35,489 nucleotides of DNA. It comes from a bacterium. GTDB taxonomy: Bacteria > UBP14 > UBA6098. Of the stretch, positions 16,470 to 24,877 are shown piece by piece; the stretch's first letter is position 1, and each line of letters begins with the position of its first letter. Location of the stretch: positions 1 to 35,489 of the forward strand of contig QNEE01000004.1 of assembly GCA_003645085.1 (NCBI GenBank), written 5' to 3'. A model generated the notes under the pieces. The model worked only from the letters and a program-made list of their open reading frames with translations. It was not told where the DNA came from and made no database searches. The position numbers were made by a program, and so were the translations under genes.

Positions 16470-17360
16470 ATGAAGGAAGTTTGCTGCAATCTATGTGGTA
16501 ATTGTGAATCTTTATTTTTCAAAAGATTGGGAAAGTCGAGTATAGTCAGGTGTAACAATTGTGGATTGTATTACCTAAATCCCCAACTGGAAGAAAAAGA
16601 GCTCGATGAATTATACTCGGAAGCCTATTTCTCAAGTGAGGATTCCGCGGTATCGGGATACGATAATTATACTTCCGATAAAGAAAATATTATACTGACA
16701 AGCCATAGGAAACTAAAGGTAATCGAGAAATTCCTCCCTCATAAAGGGGAGTTATTGGATATCGGTTGTGCTGCCGGCTTCTTTTTGCTTGCAGCGCGTC
16801 AGAGAAATTGGAAAGTAAAGGGTGTCGAATATTGTGATTATGTAGCCGAAATAGGGAGGGAGAGTTATAATCTAGAAATTACTACTGGAACACTGGAAAC
16901 GGCCAATTACGAAGATAACCAATTCGATTGCGTTACTATGTGGGATTTAATAGAACATTTACCGAACCCTATGGGAAGTTTGGCCGACGTTAATCGGGTC
17001 CTAAAGCCTGGCGGTATCCTCGCTATAATGACACCGAATGTTGACAGTCTAATCGCTAAAATTTGGGGCAGGAAATGGCTTCTCTGGAATAGAACCGACC
17101 ATATGTTCTTCTTTTCGCCTAAGACTCTCAATAAGATGTTGGAAAAAAACGGTTTTAACGTAGTGCTTCTAAAGAAAATAGGTTTAGGAGGTAAATATGT
17201 ATCAATCGATTTTATCTTCAGTAGGCTAATTAAATATTCTAAATCCTTATTTTCCTTCTTTCGAAATTTTGTAAACAAAATAGGAATTGGCAAGGTTACG
17301 ATTTTTGCAGATTGGGGGGACAACTTCGTTGTCCTGGCCAGGAAAGCCAATAATAAATAA
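16470..17360 (+). CDS. Class I SAM-dependent methyltransferase with N-terminal zinc-ribbon
   Basis: 296 residues. The N-terminal part has two CxxC pairs (CNLCG and CNNCG), then a SAM-binding domain: LLDIGCAAGFFL is motif I, and DCVTMWDLIEHLPNP is motif IV with the post-I acidic residue before it. The layout is common in sugar or lipid methyltransferases found in polysaccharide loci (Methyltransf_11/23 types). The substrate is unknown. The gene is visibly more AT-rich than those before it and opens a three-gene block (16470-19862) with this property, which points to acquisition from another source. Confidence 0.85.
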   Translation: MKEVCCNLCGNCESLFFKRLGKSSIVRCNNCGLYYLNPQLEEKELDELYSEAYFSSEDSAVSGYDNYTSDKENIILTSHRKLKVIEKFLPHKGELLDIGCAAGFFLLAARQRNWKVKGVEYCDYVAEIGRESYNLEITTGTLETANYEDNQFDCVTMWDLIEHLPNPMGSLADVNRVLKPGGILAIMTPNVDSLIAKIWGRKWLLWNRTDHMFFFSPKTLNKMLEKNGFNVVLLKKIGLGGKYVSIDFIFSRLIKYSKSLFSFFRNFVNKIGIGKVTIFADWGDNFVVLARKANNK

Positions 17361-17374
17361 GGAATACACTCAGG

Positions 17375-18226
17375 TTGAATCACTTTCTTACAATCGATTA
17401 CGAAGAATGGTATCACGTTCATTATCCCGGATTGGAAAAATCGAGGGCTCCAAAATTAATCAACAGAATAGATGTTACTACGGGTTATCTATTAGAATTA
17501 CTTTCCACAACGGATTCGCAGGCGACCTTTTTCGTTTTGGGTGAAATAGCACAAATGCACCCCGAATTAATTGTGGAGATTCATAACGCGGGGCACGAAA
17601 TTGCTTGCCACGGTTGGGGCCATGAACTTATTGATGAGCTTACCCAAAGCGAACTTGAAGAATCGATAATTAAAGCCAGAGATGTCCTTGAAAACACGGT
17701 CAACGAAAAAATAAAGGGATTTCGCGCACCTAATTTTTCCGTAAGCCCCTCGAACATCAAAAAGCTTCTTGATGTTTTAGAAAAGTGCGATTTTGTATAT
17801 GATTCGAGTGTTTTTTCTGGTAAACTCTATTATGGCGGAATTAAAGATGCTCCCCCCTTCGAACATATATTTACAGGCTATAATATTATAGAGTTCCCGC
17901 CTTCTGCTGGCAATTTTCTGGGTATTAATTATCCGTTAGGAGGATTTTATATTAGGTTGCTTCCTGCAGGAATTATTAGAAAAGCGATATATAAAATTGA
18001 AAAAAAGAATAAAAGAGCGAATATCTATATTCATCCAAAGGACCTGGATTCCGAAAACCCAAGCCTACCCGCAGGGCCGATTATCAATTGGATACACAAC
18101 GTAGGTTGTGGCAAGTCAAAAGCGAAGTTTAGAGAATTATTGAAATCGTTTCGATTTATATCGATATCTGAAGGTATAGCCGGTAAGGTTCAAGATGCCA
18201 AAGAAGAAGAAAAAACCGATAAATAG
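17375..18226 (+). CDS. NodB-type polysaccharide deacetylase (XrtA/PEP-CTERM-associated-like)
   Basis: 283 residues from TTG 17375; the protein begins MNHFLTIDYEEWYHV, matching the LTxDxEdwFxV start of the DUF3473-type deacetylases. NodB motifs: TIDYEEW (first metal aspartate), H-x3-H in CHGWGH, and RAPNFSVSP. The C-terminal half (PPSAGNFLGINYPLGGFYIRLLP and IYIHPKDLD) matches the same subgroup, which is linked to exopolysaccharide loci. It would remove N-acetyl groups from a glycan or its precursor. No signal peptide is visible. AT-rich like its neighbours; the end overlaps the next gene by 32 bases. AAGGA about 11 bases upstream supports the start. Confidence 0.85.
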   Translation: MNHFLTIDYEEWYHVHYPGLEKSRAPKLINRIDVTTGYLLELLSTTDSQATFFVLGEIAQMHPELIVEIHNAGHEIACHGWGHELIDELTQSELEESIIKARDVLENTVNEKIKGFRAPNFSVSPSNIKKLLDVLEKCDFVYDSSVFSGKLYYGGIKDAPPFEHIFTGYNIIEFPPSAGNFLGINYPLGGFYIRLLPAGIIRKAIYKIEKKNKRANIYIHPKDLDSENPSLPAGPIINWIHNVGCGKSKAKFRELLKSFRFISISEGIAGKVQDAKEEEKTDK

Positions 18227-19862
18227 AAAAGCACTTAACCGGAAAACCGGTAAGGTCGATATTTTTTTATTCCTAGCTCTGTTTTTCTGGCTTCTCCTGC
18301 TTGTTCTGATATTCGACCCTACACCTTTTACGGGAGGCGATAATGCGCATTACCGGGCTCTCGCTGAATCGATTCTCGAAGGCAACTTTAACAGAATTTA
18401 TGAACCTGGAGCTCCGCCGGAAACCTCTACTCCTCCAGGATACCCGTTACTATTAGCACCTTTTTGCGCAATATGGCCTGATAGCTTTATTCCCCCGAAA
18501 ATCGTTCTCAGTCTGCTCACTTACTTGGGGGCGCTTTTTATTTCTTATAAACTTTTTAGGTTCTATGGGGTAAATAAATGGATTGCATTAGGTATTCCTA
18601 CCCTATTAACAGTAAACATAAGAATCTCAGAATTCTCACATTGGTGTTTAACTGAAGCCCCTAGTATGTTTTTTGTTGTGCTCGCAATATTGCTACTCGA
18701 GATTTCGTTTCGGGATAAGAACACTATTTTATTTATCATTTCTTCGGTTATAGCGGTTTTCGCCGTTTATGTTCGACTTGCCAACCTACCACTCGTTGTC
18801 GGTTTTTTCTTATATATAATATACCGCAGAAAGTGGAAAAAGTTGGCTCTTTTTTCAATAATCGCTTTTTTGGGTTTGTTTCCATGGGGAATCTGGACGT
18901 TCTCAAAAGGTTCCAGCGGTTCAAATTTCTATTTTCAACATCTGTTATCAAACGAAGCTGGCGGGACTAATGAAGTTATGGGTTTTAAGGACCTGTTTTT
19001 CCGTCTCTGGGGGAATTTTAGAACATATACTTTTGGGCATCTTCCTAATCTTCTTTTTGCTCCCTTTATTAGCTCATATAGCAAAACTATAGGATTAACT
19101 ACGATTATTGGTATATTGTTTACTCCAATATGGCTAGCAGGTATTGTAAAGCGATTGCAGAAAAAGAACGTAATTGTAATACCTTTTATAATTATCCCAT
19201 ATTTAATTATGCTGTATTTTTGGGCGCATCCCAGATGGTCATGTGTTAGGTATTTGGTTGGAGGCGCCCCTCTTTTCTTGTTCGCATATTTTGAGGGTCT
19301 CGACTATCTAAAAAATTGGGTTAAAGAACGAATAGTCCATTATATCAAAATCGCATTAATGTTATTATCGATATTTATCGCACTTTTTAATTTCTTTCCG
19401 GATAGTTACACCAAATTGAATTATCTTCCTTCTGTAAAGAATAATATTAAAAATATAAACCTGTATCTCAAAGGATACGCATTTCCAGGATACCCAATAA
19501 GCATGACTCGATTTATTGAAGCATGCAGATGGATTAAAGGAAATACGCCCTACGATGCCATACTAATTTCTAGAAAACCCAAACTCAGTTATATGTGGAG
19601 CAGGCGTCCAAGTAAATGTTATAAACTTGTTCCTAATAGTCGCGCTATTATAGCTGATATTGATTCATCGAATATCGATTTTATATTAGTCGATAGTTTT
19701 ATGCCTGATACCTATAATTATCTTATCCCCGCAATCCAAACTTATCCCCATCGTTTTGCATTAGTCTATAAAACCGCTCCGCCGGAGACGTATGTTCTCA
19801 AGGTGCTGCCGGAATCCGAAACATCTTCTTTTTCACCGGTCGACTCGAATACGACACGATGA
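18195..19862 (+). CDS. GT39/ArnT-like integral membrane glycosyltransferase
   Basis: 555 residues. A basic N-terminus is followed by about ten to twelve hydrophobic segments and a soluble C-terminal part (about 440-555). The first external loop, FTGGDNAHYRALAESILEG, has the acidic pair expected for GT-C enzymes (PMT_2/ArnT-like), and STPPGYPLLLAP is the typical follow-on. Such enzymes take sugars from polyprenyl-phosphate carriers on the outer face of the inner membrane. No peripheral motif gives the acceptor. It overlaps the deacetylase by 32 bases and the next GT4 gene by ATGA. Composition is AT-rich, and its last part moves back toward the local average. Confidence 0.75.
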   Translation: MPKKKKKPINRKALNRKTGKVDIFLFLALFFWLLLLVLIFDPTPFTGGDNAHYRALAESILEGNFNRIYEPGAPPETSTPPGYPLLLAPFCAIWPDSFIPPKIVLSLLTYLGALFISYKLFRFYGVNKWIALGIPTLLTVNIRISEFSHWCLTEAPSMFFVVLAILLLEISFRDKNTILFIISSVIAVFAVYVRLANLPLVVGFFLYIIYRRKWKKLALFSIIAFLGLFPWGIWTFSKGSSGSNFYFQHLLSNEAGGTNEVMGFKDLFFRLWGNFRTYTFGHLPNLLFAPFISSYSKTIGLTTIIGILFTPIWLAGIVKRLQKKNVIVIPFIIIPYLIMLYFWAHPRWSCVRYLVGGAPLFLFAYFEGLDYLKNWVKERIVHYIKIALMLLSIFIALFNFFPDSYTKLNYLPSVKNNIKNINLYLKGYAFPGYPISMTRFIEACRWIKGNTPYDAILISRKPKLSYMWSRRPSKCYKLVPNSRAIIADIDSSNIDFILVDSFMPDTYNYLIPAIQTYPHRFALVYKTAPPETYVLKVLPESETSSFSPVDSNTTR

Positions 19863-21070
19863 ACTTCGAGACGCTTCATATAGTTACGGCTTTTCCAAGA
19901 AGTGAACAGGAGGTTACTATTACTCCGTGGCTCGTGGAAACGCTGCGACGACTGAAAGACCGGAGGATAGGGGTAACGGTCTTAGCGCCTTCATATAAAG
20001 GCCTCGGCGACCAGACTCTCTGGGGAATTCCCGTTAAACGGTTTCGATATTTTCCGAAGCGTTGGGAGGACCTGACCCACGATGTTGCGACCCCGGTCAA
20101 ACTCCAGCAAAAACCGCATTACGTGATTCAGTCCGGGATGCTCGTGCTGCGTAGTATATCCGCCGCGAAAAAATTGGCTCTGGAGATTCGGCCCGATATA
20201 ATCCATGTTCATTGGCCTTTTCCGTTCGCGATTCCGGGAGCGGCGGCGGCGAAAATATCTCGGGCTAAACTCGTTCTTAAATTCTATTCTGCGGAATTGG
20301 TTTTTTTAAAAAAACGCGCCGGATTTTTATCTAATCTGATTAGGAAACCCATTAATAAAGCCGACCTTATTCTGGCGAACTCCAGTTATACCGCCGCGCT
20401 TTTCAATCAGTTTTACCCCGGCAGAGAAATAGAGGTTCTGCCCGAGGGTTACTTTGTCCCGGAATCGATAGATGAAAACGAGGGTCTCTCGAAGTCCGAC
20501 CCGCCGGAAATCCTATTTGTGGGGCGTTTTGTTGAACGGAAGGGTATCGATGTTCTAATACGGGCTTTCGAGCTGGTTAGAAAGCGTATCGAGTCGCGAT
20601 TAGTTATTGTTGGCGGAGGTCCTATGGAAAACGAGCTTCGCCGGTTGGTCTCGGAATTGGGGCTCGACGGTTCGGTGGAATTCGCTATCAGGCTGCCCGA
20701 GGATGAGTTGGATTCTCGATATAGAAAAGCGAGCGTATTCGTTCTTCCGGCAATCTACGACCGCTATGGCGATACGGAAGGACTCGGGATGGTTTTGATA
20801 GAGGCCCTCGCGCGGCGGACACCGGTTGTTGCCAGCCGCGCCGGCGGTATTGTGGACATCGTGCGCGATAATCAAACCGGCTTGTTAGCCGAACCGGGGA
20901 ATCCGGATGAATTAGCCGTAAAAATAATCGAGATTTTGAGCGATTCCGACAAGGCGCGAAATCTCGCAGAAACAGGTTTCGAATATGTTCGGAAGCAGTT
21001 CGATTGGGATAACGTCATAGAGAAACTTGTCCTTAAATATAAGCGTATTTTGGAAAATTCCACAAGATAA
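19859..21070 (+). CDS. GT4 family glycosyltransferase
   Basis: 403 residues, GT-B fold. The N-terminal acceptor domain has DIIHVHWPFPFAIPG; the C-terminal donor domain has ILFVGRFVERKGIDVLIRAFELV, VIVGGGPMENELR, and the retaining-enzyme EGLGMVLIEALA (E-x7-E) followed by VVASRAGGIVDIV. It would add an alpha-linked sugar to the growing glycan on the cytoplasmic side. The ATG overlaps the previous stop (ATGA). Downstream, GAAAGAA 21073-21079 with TTCTTTC 21087-21093 forms a hairpin, and TCGGTCGACCGA (21092-21103) is a perfect palindrome in the 71-base gap before the next gene. Confidence 0.92.
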   Translation: MNFETLHIVTAFPRSEQEVTITPWLVETLRRLKDRRIGVTVLAPSYKGLGDQTLWGIPVKRFRYFPKRWEDLTHDVATPVKLQQKPHYVIQSGMLVLRSISAAKKLALEIRPDIIHVHWPFPFAIPGAAAAKISRAKLVLKFYSAELVFLKKRAGFLSNLIRKPINKADLILANSSYTAALFNQFYPGREIEVLPEGYFVPESIDENEGLSKSDPPEILFVGRFVERKGIDVLIRAFELVRKRIESRLVIVGGGPMENELRRLVSELGLDGSVEFAIRLPEDELDSRYRKASVFVLPAIYDRYGDTEGLGMVLIEALARRTPVVASRAGGIVDIVRDNQTGLLAEPGNPDELAVKIIEILSDSDKARNLAETGFEYVRKQFDWDNVIEKLVLKYKRILENSTR

Positions 21071-21141
21071 CGGAAAGAAATCCCCATTCTTTCGGTCGAC
21101 CGAGACAGTAGAGTTCAAAACCATTAAAACTAAATTTTCTA

Positions 21142-22146
21142 TTGTTGAAAACGCAGATTAAGACATTACTTTCCCAAAAATGGGTTTCGTGGGCAATCAC
21201 TATAATCGTGGTCGGTGCTGTCGTGTTCGGACTTGTCCGTATTATAGCGCGCGATTGGGAGAAGATTACCGATTACCCCTGGCGAATAAACGGCTGGTGG
21301 CTCGCGAGTAGCATTGTCCTTAACGGACTGGCTATCGCGTTTTCCAGCAAGATTATGCATAGGGTTATCAAAGCGTTCGGCGCTAAAATCCGTTTTTTGA
21401 AATTTCTTTATATCTTCTGGCTCGCGAATATCGGTCGTTACGCCCCCGGTAAGGTCCTTCTGGTTGTCGGGATGCTCGTTATGCTCAAGCGTCAGGGCAT
21501 AGACCGCAGAATTACATTATCTTCGATGGTTATTTTTCAGGGAATGAGTGTTTTGATGGGAGGTGTGGTCGGAGTCGCGTTAATGGGACCCGCTTTTCTG
21601 AAAGAGATATTGCCGGCTATTCCCGGCTGGATAATCGTCCCTATTCCGATTATCGGTTTGATTATATCTTTCCCGAAGGTTTTCGAGCGCATAATTAATT
21701 GCTTTCTCAGGCTAACCGGGCGTGAACAGATAGAATACAAACTCCCATTGCGCGACTGGTTGGTTGTTTTGTTTGCTTTTGTTGTAATGTGGATTGCCTT
21801 TGCGGCGAGTTTTGCATTTCTGGTGAAAGCGGTTACGCCGCTTACGTTTTCGGATTTTCCTTATGTCGGTGGAGCGTTCCTCGTGGCCTATGTGATTGGG
21901 TGGGTTATTTTGATTATACCGGGGGGGCTCGGTGTTCGGGAGGGAGCAATAACGTTACTTCTATCTGCGGTTTTGCCGAGAGGCGTCGCCGGGATAATAG
22001 CTGTCGTATCGAGACCGTGGACACTCGTAACCGAGTTGTTGCTTCTTGCGATAGTAGCATTGGTATATCGAGTGATAATGCGCGGGGAGGCTGTTATTAT
22101 TAAGAACGACAGCGTTAGCAAAAAGGTGGCAAATGGTTCGGTATAA
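21142..22146 (+). CDS. YbhN/AglD-like (LPG synthase TM region) integral membrane protein
   Basis: 334 residues with about eight membrane helices. WLANIGRYAPGKVLLVVGMLVMLKRQ and GGLGVREGAITLLLS are signatures of the lysylphosphatidylglycerol synthase transmembrane/UPF0104 group (PF03706), members of which lie next to polyprenyl-phosphate sugar enzymes and may flip or transfer lipid-linked sugars. The function of this member is unknown. The start is uncertain: two adjacent TTG codons (21142, 21145) follow a stretch without a clear ribosome site and no early ATG exists. Confidence 0.8.
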   Translation: MLKTQIKTLLSQKWVSWAITIIVVGAVVFGLVRIIARDWEKITDYPWRINGWWLASSIVLNGLAIAFSSKIMHRVIKAFGAKIRFLKFLYIFWLANIGRYAPGKVLLVVGMLVMLKRQGIDRRITLSSMVIFQGMSVLMGGVVGVALMGPAFLKEILPAIPGWIIVPIPIIGLIISFPKVFERIINCFLRLTGREQIEYKLPLRDWLVVLFAFVVMWIAFAASFAFLVKAVTPLTFSDFPYVGGAFLVAYVIGWVILIIPGGLGVREGAITLLLSAVLPRGVAGIIAVVSRPWTLVTELLLLAIVALVYRVIMRGEAVIIKNDSVSKKVANGSV

Positions 22147-22152
22147 ATGTAG

Positions 22153-22201
22153 AAATCCAAAATCCAAATGCCAAATGAAATCCAAAGCTCAAAATCCAAA
22201 A
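22153..22201. repeat. Degenerate 7-bp tandem repeat (AAATCCA type)
   Basis: Seven consecutive 7-base units related to AAATCCA/TCCAAAA lie in the 225-base gap before the UbiA-like gene. The units vary, but the 7-base period is kept. No open frame or RNA gene is seen in this gap. Confidence 0.75.
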
Positions 22202-22328
22202 TATCTGAGGCGCATCGGTTTTGCTATTTAGTCATTTGGATTTTTTTGAACTTTCCTCCTTGCAAAAACGCATTCGATGAGGTATCATTCGACAATGATA
22301 GAAATGAGAGAGTGGAGAGCAGTGGGCG

Positions 22329-22370
22329 CACACGGCACACAGCTCACAACTCACAGCGGAACGGATAACG
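22329..22370. repeat. Degenerate 7-bp tandem repeat (CTCACAG type) abutting a start codon
   Basis: Six consecutive 7-base units run from CACACGG through CTCACAA and CTCACAG to GATAACG, ending one base before ATG 22372. The usual ribosome site position is therefore filled by repeat sequence. Confidence 0.7.
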
Positions 22371-22371
22371 G

Positions 22372-23256
22372 ATGAAACTAATCGGCGGAATATTAAAAAG
22401 CATTCGGCCACATCAATGGATTAAGAACCTTTTTCTGTTCGCGGGGATAGTCTTCTCGGGGCAGTTCTTTCATCCCGATGCGTTCGTTCGCTCCATCGCC
22501 GGTTTTATCGCGTTCTGCGCGCTCGCAAGCGGGACATATCTGTTGAACGACGTCGTCGATATCGAGTCCGACCGGGCGCACCCGGACAAGAAAAACCGCC
22601 CGATAGCGTCGGGGATTGTGCCGGTCGGTCTATCGGTCGCGGTCGGGATAGCTCTCCTTTTCGGCGGGCTGGCGATTTCGTTCGGACTCGGGAGTCGTTT
22701 TCTGGCGATTTCCGCTGGCTACGTTTTCCTTCAACTATTATATATCTTTCTTCTTAAGAATCAACCGGTGCTGGATATTCTTGCCGTGTCTGCGGGTTTC
22801 GTGATTCGCGCTGCGGCGGGAGGTATCGTTATCGATGTCCCGATATCGTCGTGGTTGCTGGTTTGCACGAGCCTTTTAGCATTATTCTTAGTTACCGAGA
22901 AACGTCGTCAGGAACTCGCACGAATCGAAATCGAGAACGGCGAGCTCCAAAGTAGGCCGTCGCTGCGAAATTATTCCGTCGGTTTCCTCGACAATATGGC
23001 GATGATTGAAATCGCCGCCACGATGGTCGCTTATATGCTCTATGTCTTCTCAGTGGAGACCCGTGCGAAATTCGGCTATGGTATGGGTGCGACGATACCG
23101 TTCGTTTTTTACGGCTTCTTCAGGTATCTGTGGCTCGTTCATATAAAAGGCAAGGGGGAAGCCCCGACTAAAATATTCTTAACCGATATATCATCGATAA
23201 TTAACCTGTTTTTTTGGGGTTTTACCGTGTTTATTATCGTCTATTTAACGAAATAG
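22372..23256 (+). CDS. UbiA-family prenyltransferase, decaprenyl-phosphate phosphoribosyltransferase-like
   Basis: 294 residues with about eight or nine membrane helices. It starts with RPHQWIKNLFLFAG and has the first aspartate motif NDVVDIESD (N59 to D67) with HPDKKNRPIASG after it, and QPVLDILAVSAGFVIRAAAGG as the second region. This set matches decaprenyl-phosphate phosphoribosyltransferases (Rv3806c-type), which transfer phosphoribose from PRPP to polyprenyl phosphate, the first step toward polyprenyl-phosphate arabinose, rather than quinone-pathway UbiA. The assignment of substrate is inferred from similarity. It sits in the glycan locus next to an SDR gene that could act on its product. 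Confidence 0.85.
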   Translation: MKLIGGILKSIRPHQWIKNLFLFAGIVFSGQFFHPDAFVRSIAGFIAFCALASGTYLLNDVVDIESDRAHPDKKNRPIASGIVPVGLSVAVGIALLFGGLAISFGLGSRFLAISAGYVFLQLLYIFLLKNQPVLDILAVSAGFVIRAAAGGIVIDVPISSWLLVCTSLLALFLVTEKRRQELARIEIENGELQSRPSLRNYSVGFLDNMAMIEIAATMVAYMLYVFSVETRAKFGYGMGATIPFVFYGFFRYLWLVHIKGKGEAPTKIFLTDISSIINLFFWGFTVFIIVYLTK

Positions 23257-23326
23257 AATCGAGACGGCTATATGATATCTATGTCGAGAGCAGCGATTGC
23301 CCGAACGAAACCGGAGAATGATAATT

Positions 23327-24379
23327 ATGGCTAAATGGCTTGTAACCGGCGGTTCCGGATTCCTCGGAATAAATTTAATTAGATATCTGCTCGAGCGAGG
23401 CGAGGAAATCGTCTCTCTCGACCTTCAGCCTTTTACTTATGAAGATTGCAAAGATAGAATAGTCCATATCCAGGGCGATGTTCGTAACAAGCCGACTGTC
23501 GACCGGTGTATGGAGGGTGTCGATATAGTTATGCACGGTGCGGCGGCGCTGCCGTTATACCCTAAAAAGGACATTTATACGACCAATATCGACGGCACGG
23601 CGAAGGTTTTCGAGTCCGCGTTGGAGCACGGAGTCCATCGAGGGATTTATATTTCTTCGACCGCCGTTTACGGCCTTCCAGACCATCACCCGATTTACGA
23701 GGACGACCCGCTTATCGGAGTCGGGCCTTACGGCGAGGCGAAAATAGAGGCCGAGAAAATCGTGCGGATGTTCCGCGAAAGAGGAGCAACAATTACGACT
23801 ATTCGGCCGAAATCATTTGTTGGACCGGAAAGGCTCGGCGTTTTCGGAATTTTTTACGAGTGGGCGAGCGAGGGACGCAGTTTCCCGATGATAGGTCGCG
23901 GAAACAATCTATATCAACTTCTCGATGTCGAGGACCTATGCGAGGCTATATATATCGCCGCCAACTTCGAGAATAAAGCGCAGGTGAATACCGAATTCAA
24001 TATCGGCGCAAAAGAATTCAGCACGATGAAAGAGGATTATCAGGTTGTGCTCGACAGGGCGGGATTCGGCAAGAAAATCAAGGGGTCTCCGGCAAATCTG
24101 GTCGTTTTCGGGCTTGAAATACTGGAACTACTTCACCTTTCGCCTCTATACCCGTGGGTTTATAAAACCGCGACAAAGGACTCTTTCGTTTCTGTCGAAA
24201 AGGCCGAAAAGGTTCTCGGATTTACTCCTAAATACTCAAACAAAGATGCTCTGCTTCGCAACTACGAATGGTTTCTTGCCAATGTAGAGAAATTCAAAAG
24301 CGGCGCGACTCAGGACGGTATAACGCACCGCGTCCCGTGGAAACAGGGGATTTTGGGTCTTGTGAAGAGACTTTTCTGA
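23327..24379 (+). CDS. NAD(P)-dependent epimerase/dehydratase (extended SDR)
   Basis: 350 residues from ATG 23327; GGAG ten bases upstream supports this start over the in-frame TTG 23297 and ATG 23318. The Rossmann motif is TGGSGFLGINL and the catalytic motif is YGEAKIEAE (Y-x-x-x-K), with SSTAVYG before it. RPKSFVGPERLGVFGIFYEW and a long C-terminal region differ from common UDP-sugar epimerases. A role in modifying the polyprenyl-linked sugar made by the adjacent UbiA-like enzyme, or a nucleotide sugar, is possible but unproven. Confidence 0.82.
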   Translation: MAKWLVTGGSGFLGINLIRYLLERGEEIVSLDLQPFTYEDCKDRIVHIQGDVRNKPTVDRCMEGVDIVMHGAAALPLYPKKDIYTTNIDGTAKVFESALEHGVHRGIYISSTAVYGLPDHHPIYEDDPLIGVGPYGEAKIEAEKIVRMFRERGATITTIRPKSFVGPERLGVFGIFYEWASEGRSFPMIGRGNNLYQLLDVEDLCEAIYIAANFENKAQVNTEFNIGAKEFSTMKEDYQVVLDRAGFGKKIKGSPANLVVFGLEILELLHLSPLYPWVYKTATKDSFVSVEKAEKVLGFTPKYSNKDALLRNYEWFLANVEKFKSGATQDGITHRVPWKQGILGLVKRLF

Positions 24380-24427
24380 GTTGCGATAGACTCGTCGCGG
24401 GGAAGGCTGTTCGATAAATACTAATAG

Positions 24428-24448
24428 GGCAAAAGGCAAAAGGTTGGG
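24428..24448. repeat. Short 7-bp tandem repeat (GGCAAAA)
   Basis: Two exact GGCAAAA units and one GGTTGGG unit lie in the gene-poor stretch 24380-24877, in the same 7-base style as the other spacer repeats. Confidence 0.55.
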
Positions 24449-24481
24449 GCGAACGCCATTCATCAAAAAAACTAAAGAATA

Positions 24482-24781
24482 AGAACCGTAACCGAAAACG
24501 AACAAAAAGCCCTGGCCGCGTTCGCGATAGGACTACGCGAGGAATTCCCCGGCGTGAGGCGGTTTCTGTTCGGCTTTAAAGCCCGCGGCGACGATAAGCC
24601 GTATTCCGACATCGACATTATGGTCTTGCTTTCCAAATGCGATTCGTTTATACTTAAAAAAATCGACGATATCGACCACGAGGTCGATGCGGAGTTCGAT
24701 GTCGTTCTGACAACAATAGTCGGCTTAAACATCGTCATTGCGAGGAATGGAATGACGAAGCAATCTCATCGAATAAACTAA
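24482..24781 (+). pseudogene. Remnant of a minimal nucleotidyltransferase (MNT-type) gene
   Basis: The frame reads a helix ending in LREEFPG, then FLFGFKARGDDKPYSDIDIMVLL and, after a basic helix, EFDVVLTTIV. This is the core of a small MNT/KNTase-type nucleotidyltransferase, with the two metal aspartates in SDIDI and the third in EFDVV. Lesions: no usual start codon stands before the first helix (a GTA occupies the likely position, and the first GTG, 24554, lies inside the domain); the conserved GS of the active-site loop is GF; and the C-terminus from about 24733 is not domain sequence but translation of an inverted-repeat element. MNT proteins usually pair with HEPN toxins; no partner is present here. 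Most likely non-functional. Confidence 0.6.
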
Positions 24782-24814
24782 AAGATTGTCGTGCCCTTTG
24801 GGCTCATAATGACG
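24733..24814. repeat. Multi-palindrome intergenic repeat element
   Basis: The ends are CGTCATTGCGAG (24733-24744) and CTCATAATGACG (24803-24814), inverted with 10 of 12 matches. Inside, CAATCT (24761-24766) pairs with AGATTG (24783-24788), CGTCATT pairs with AATGACG (24751-24757), and GCCC-TTT-GGGC forms a small hairpin near the right end. The CATTGCGAGG...GAAGCAATCTC style is one I recall from intergenic repeats in other bacteria. It replaces the 3' end of the nucleotidyltransferase remnant and lies just before the GT2 gene. Confidence 0.65.
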
Positions 24815-24877
24815 TTTTTCGCCAAATTCGATGGTAAAAAAGTTCACCAGTTTTACCGAACGATAGGCCGAAAGATA

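Noticed and set aside
22153-22370. A possible CRISPR array
   Set aside because: The repeats are 7 bases long with no unique spacers and no cas genes nearby.
24791-24877. An upstream start (GTG 24791) for the polyprenol-mannose synthase gene
   Set aside because: The extra codons lie in the palindromic repeat element and precede the normal GT2 start, so ATG 24878 is preferred.
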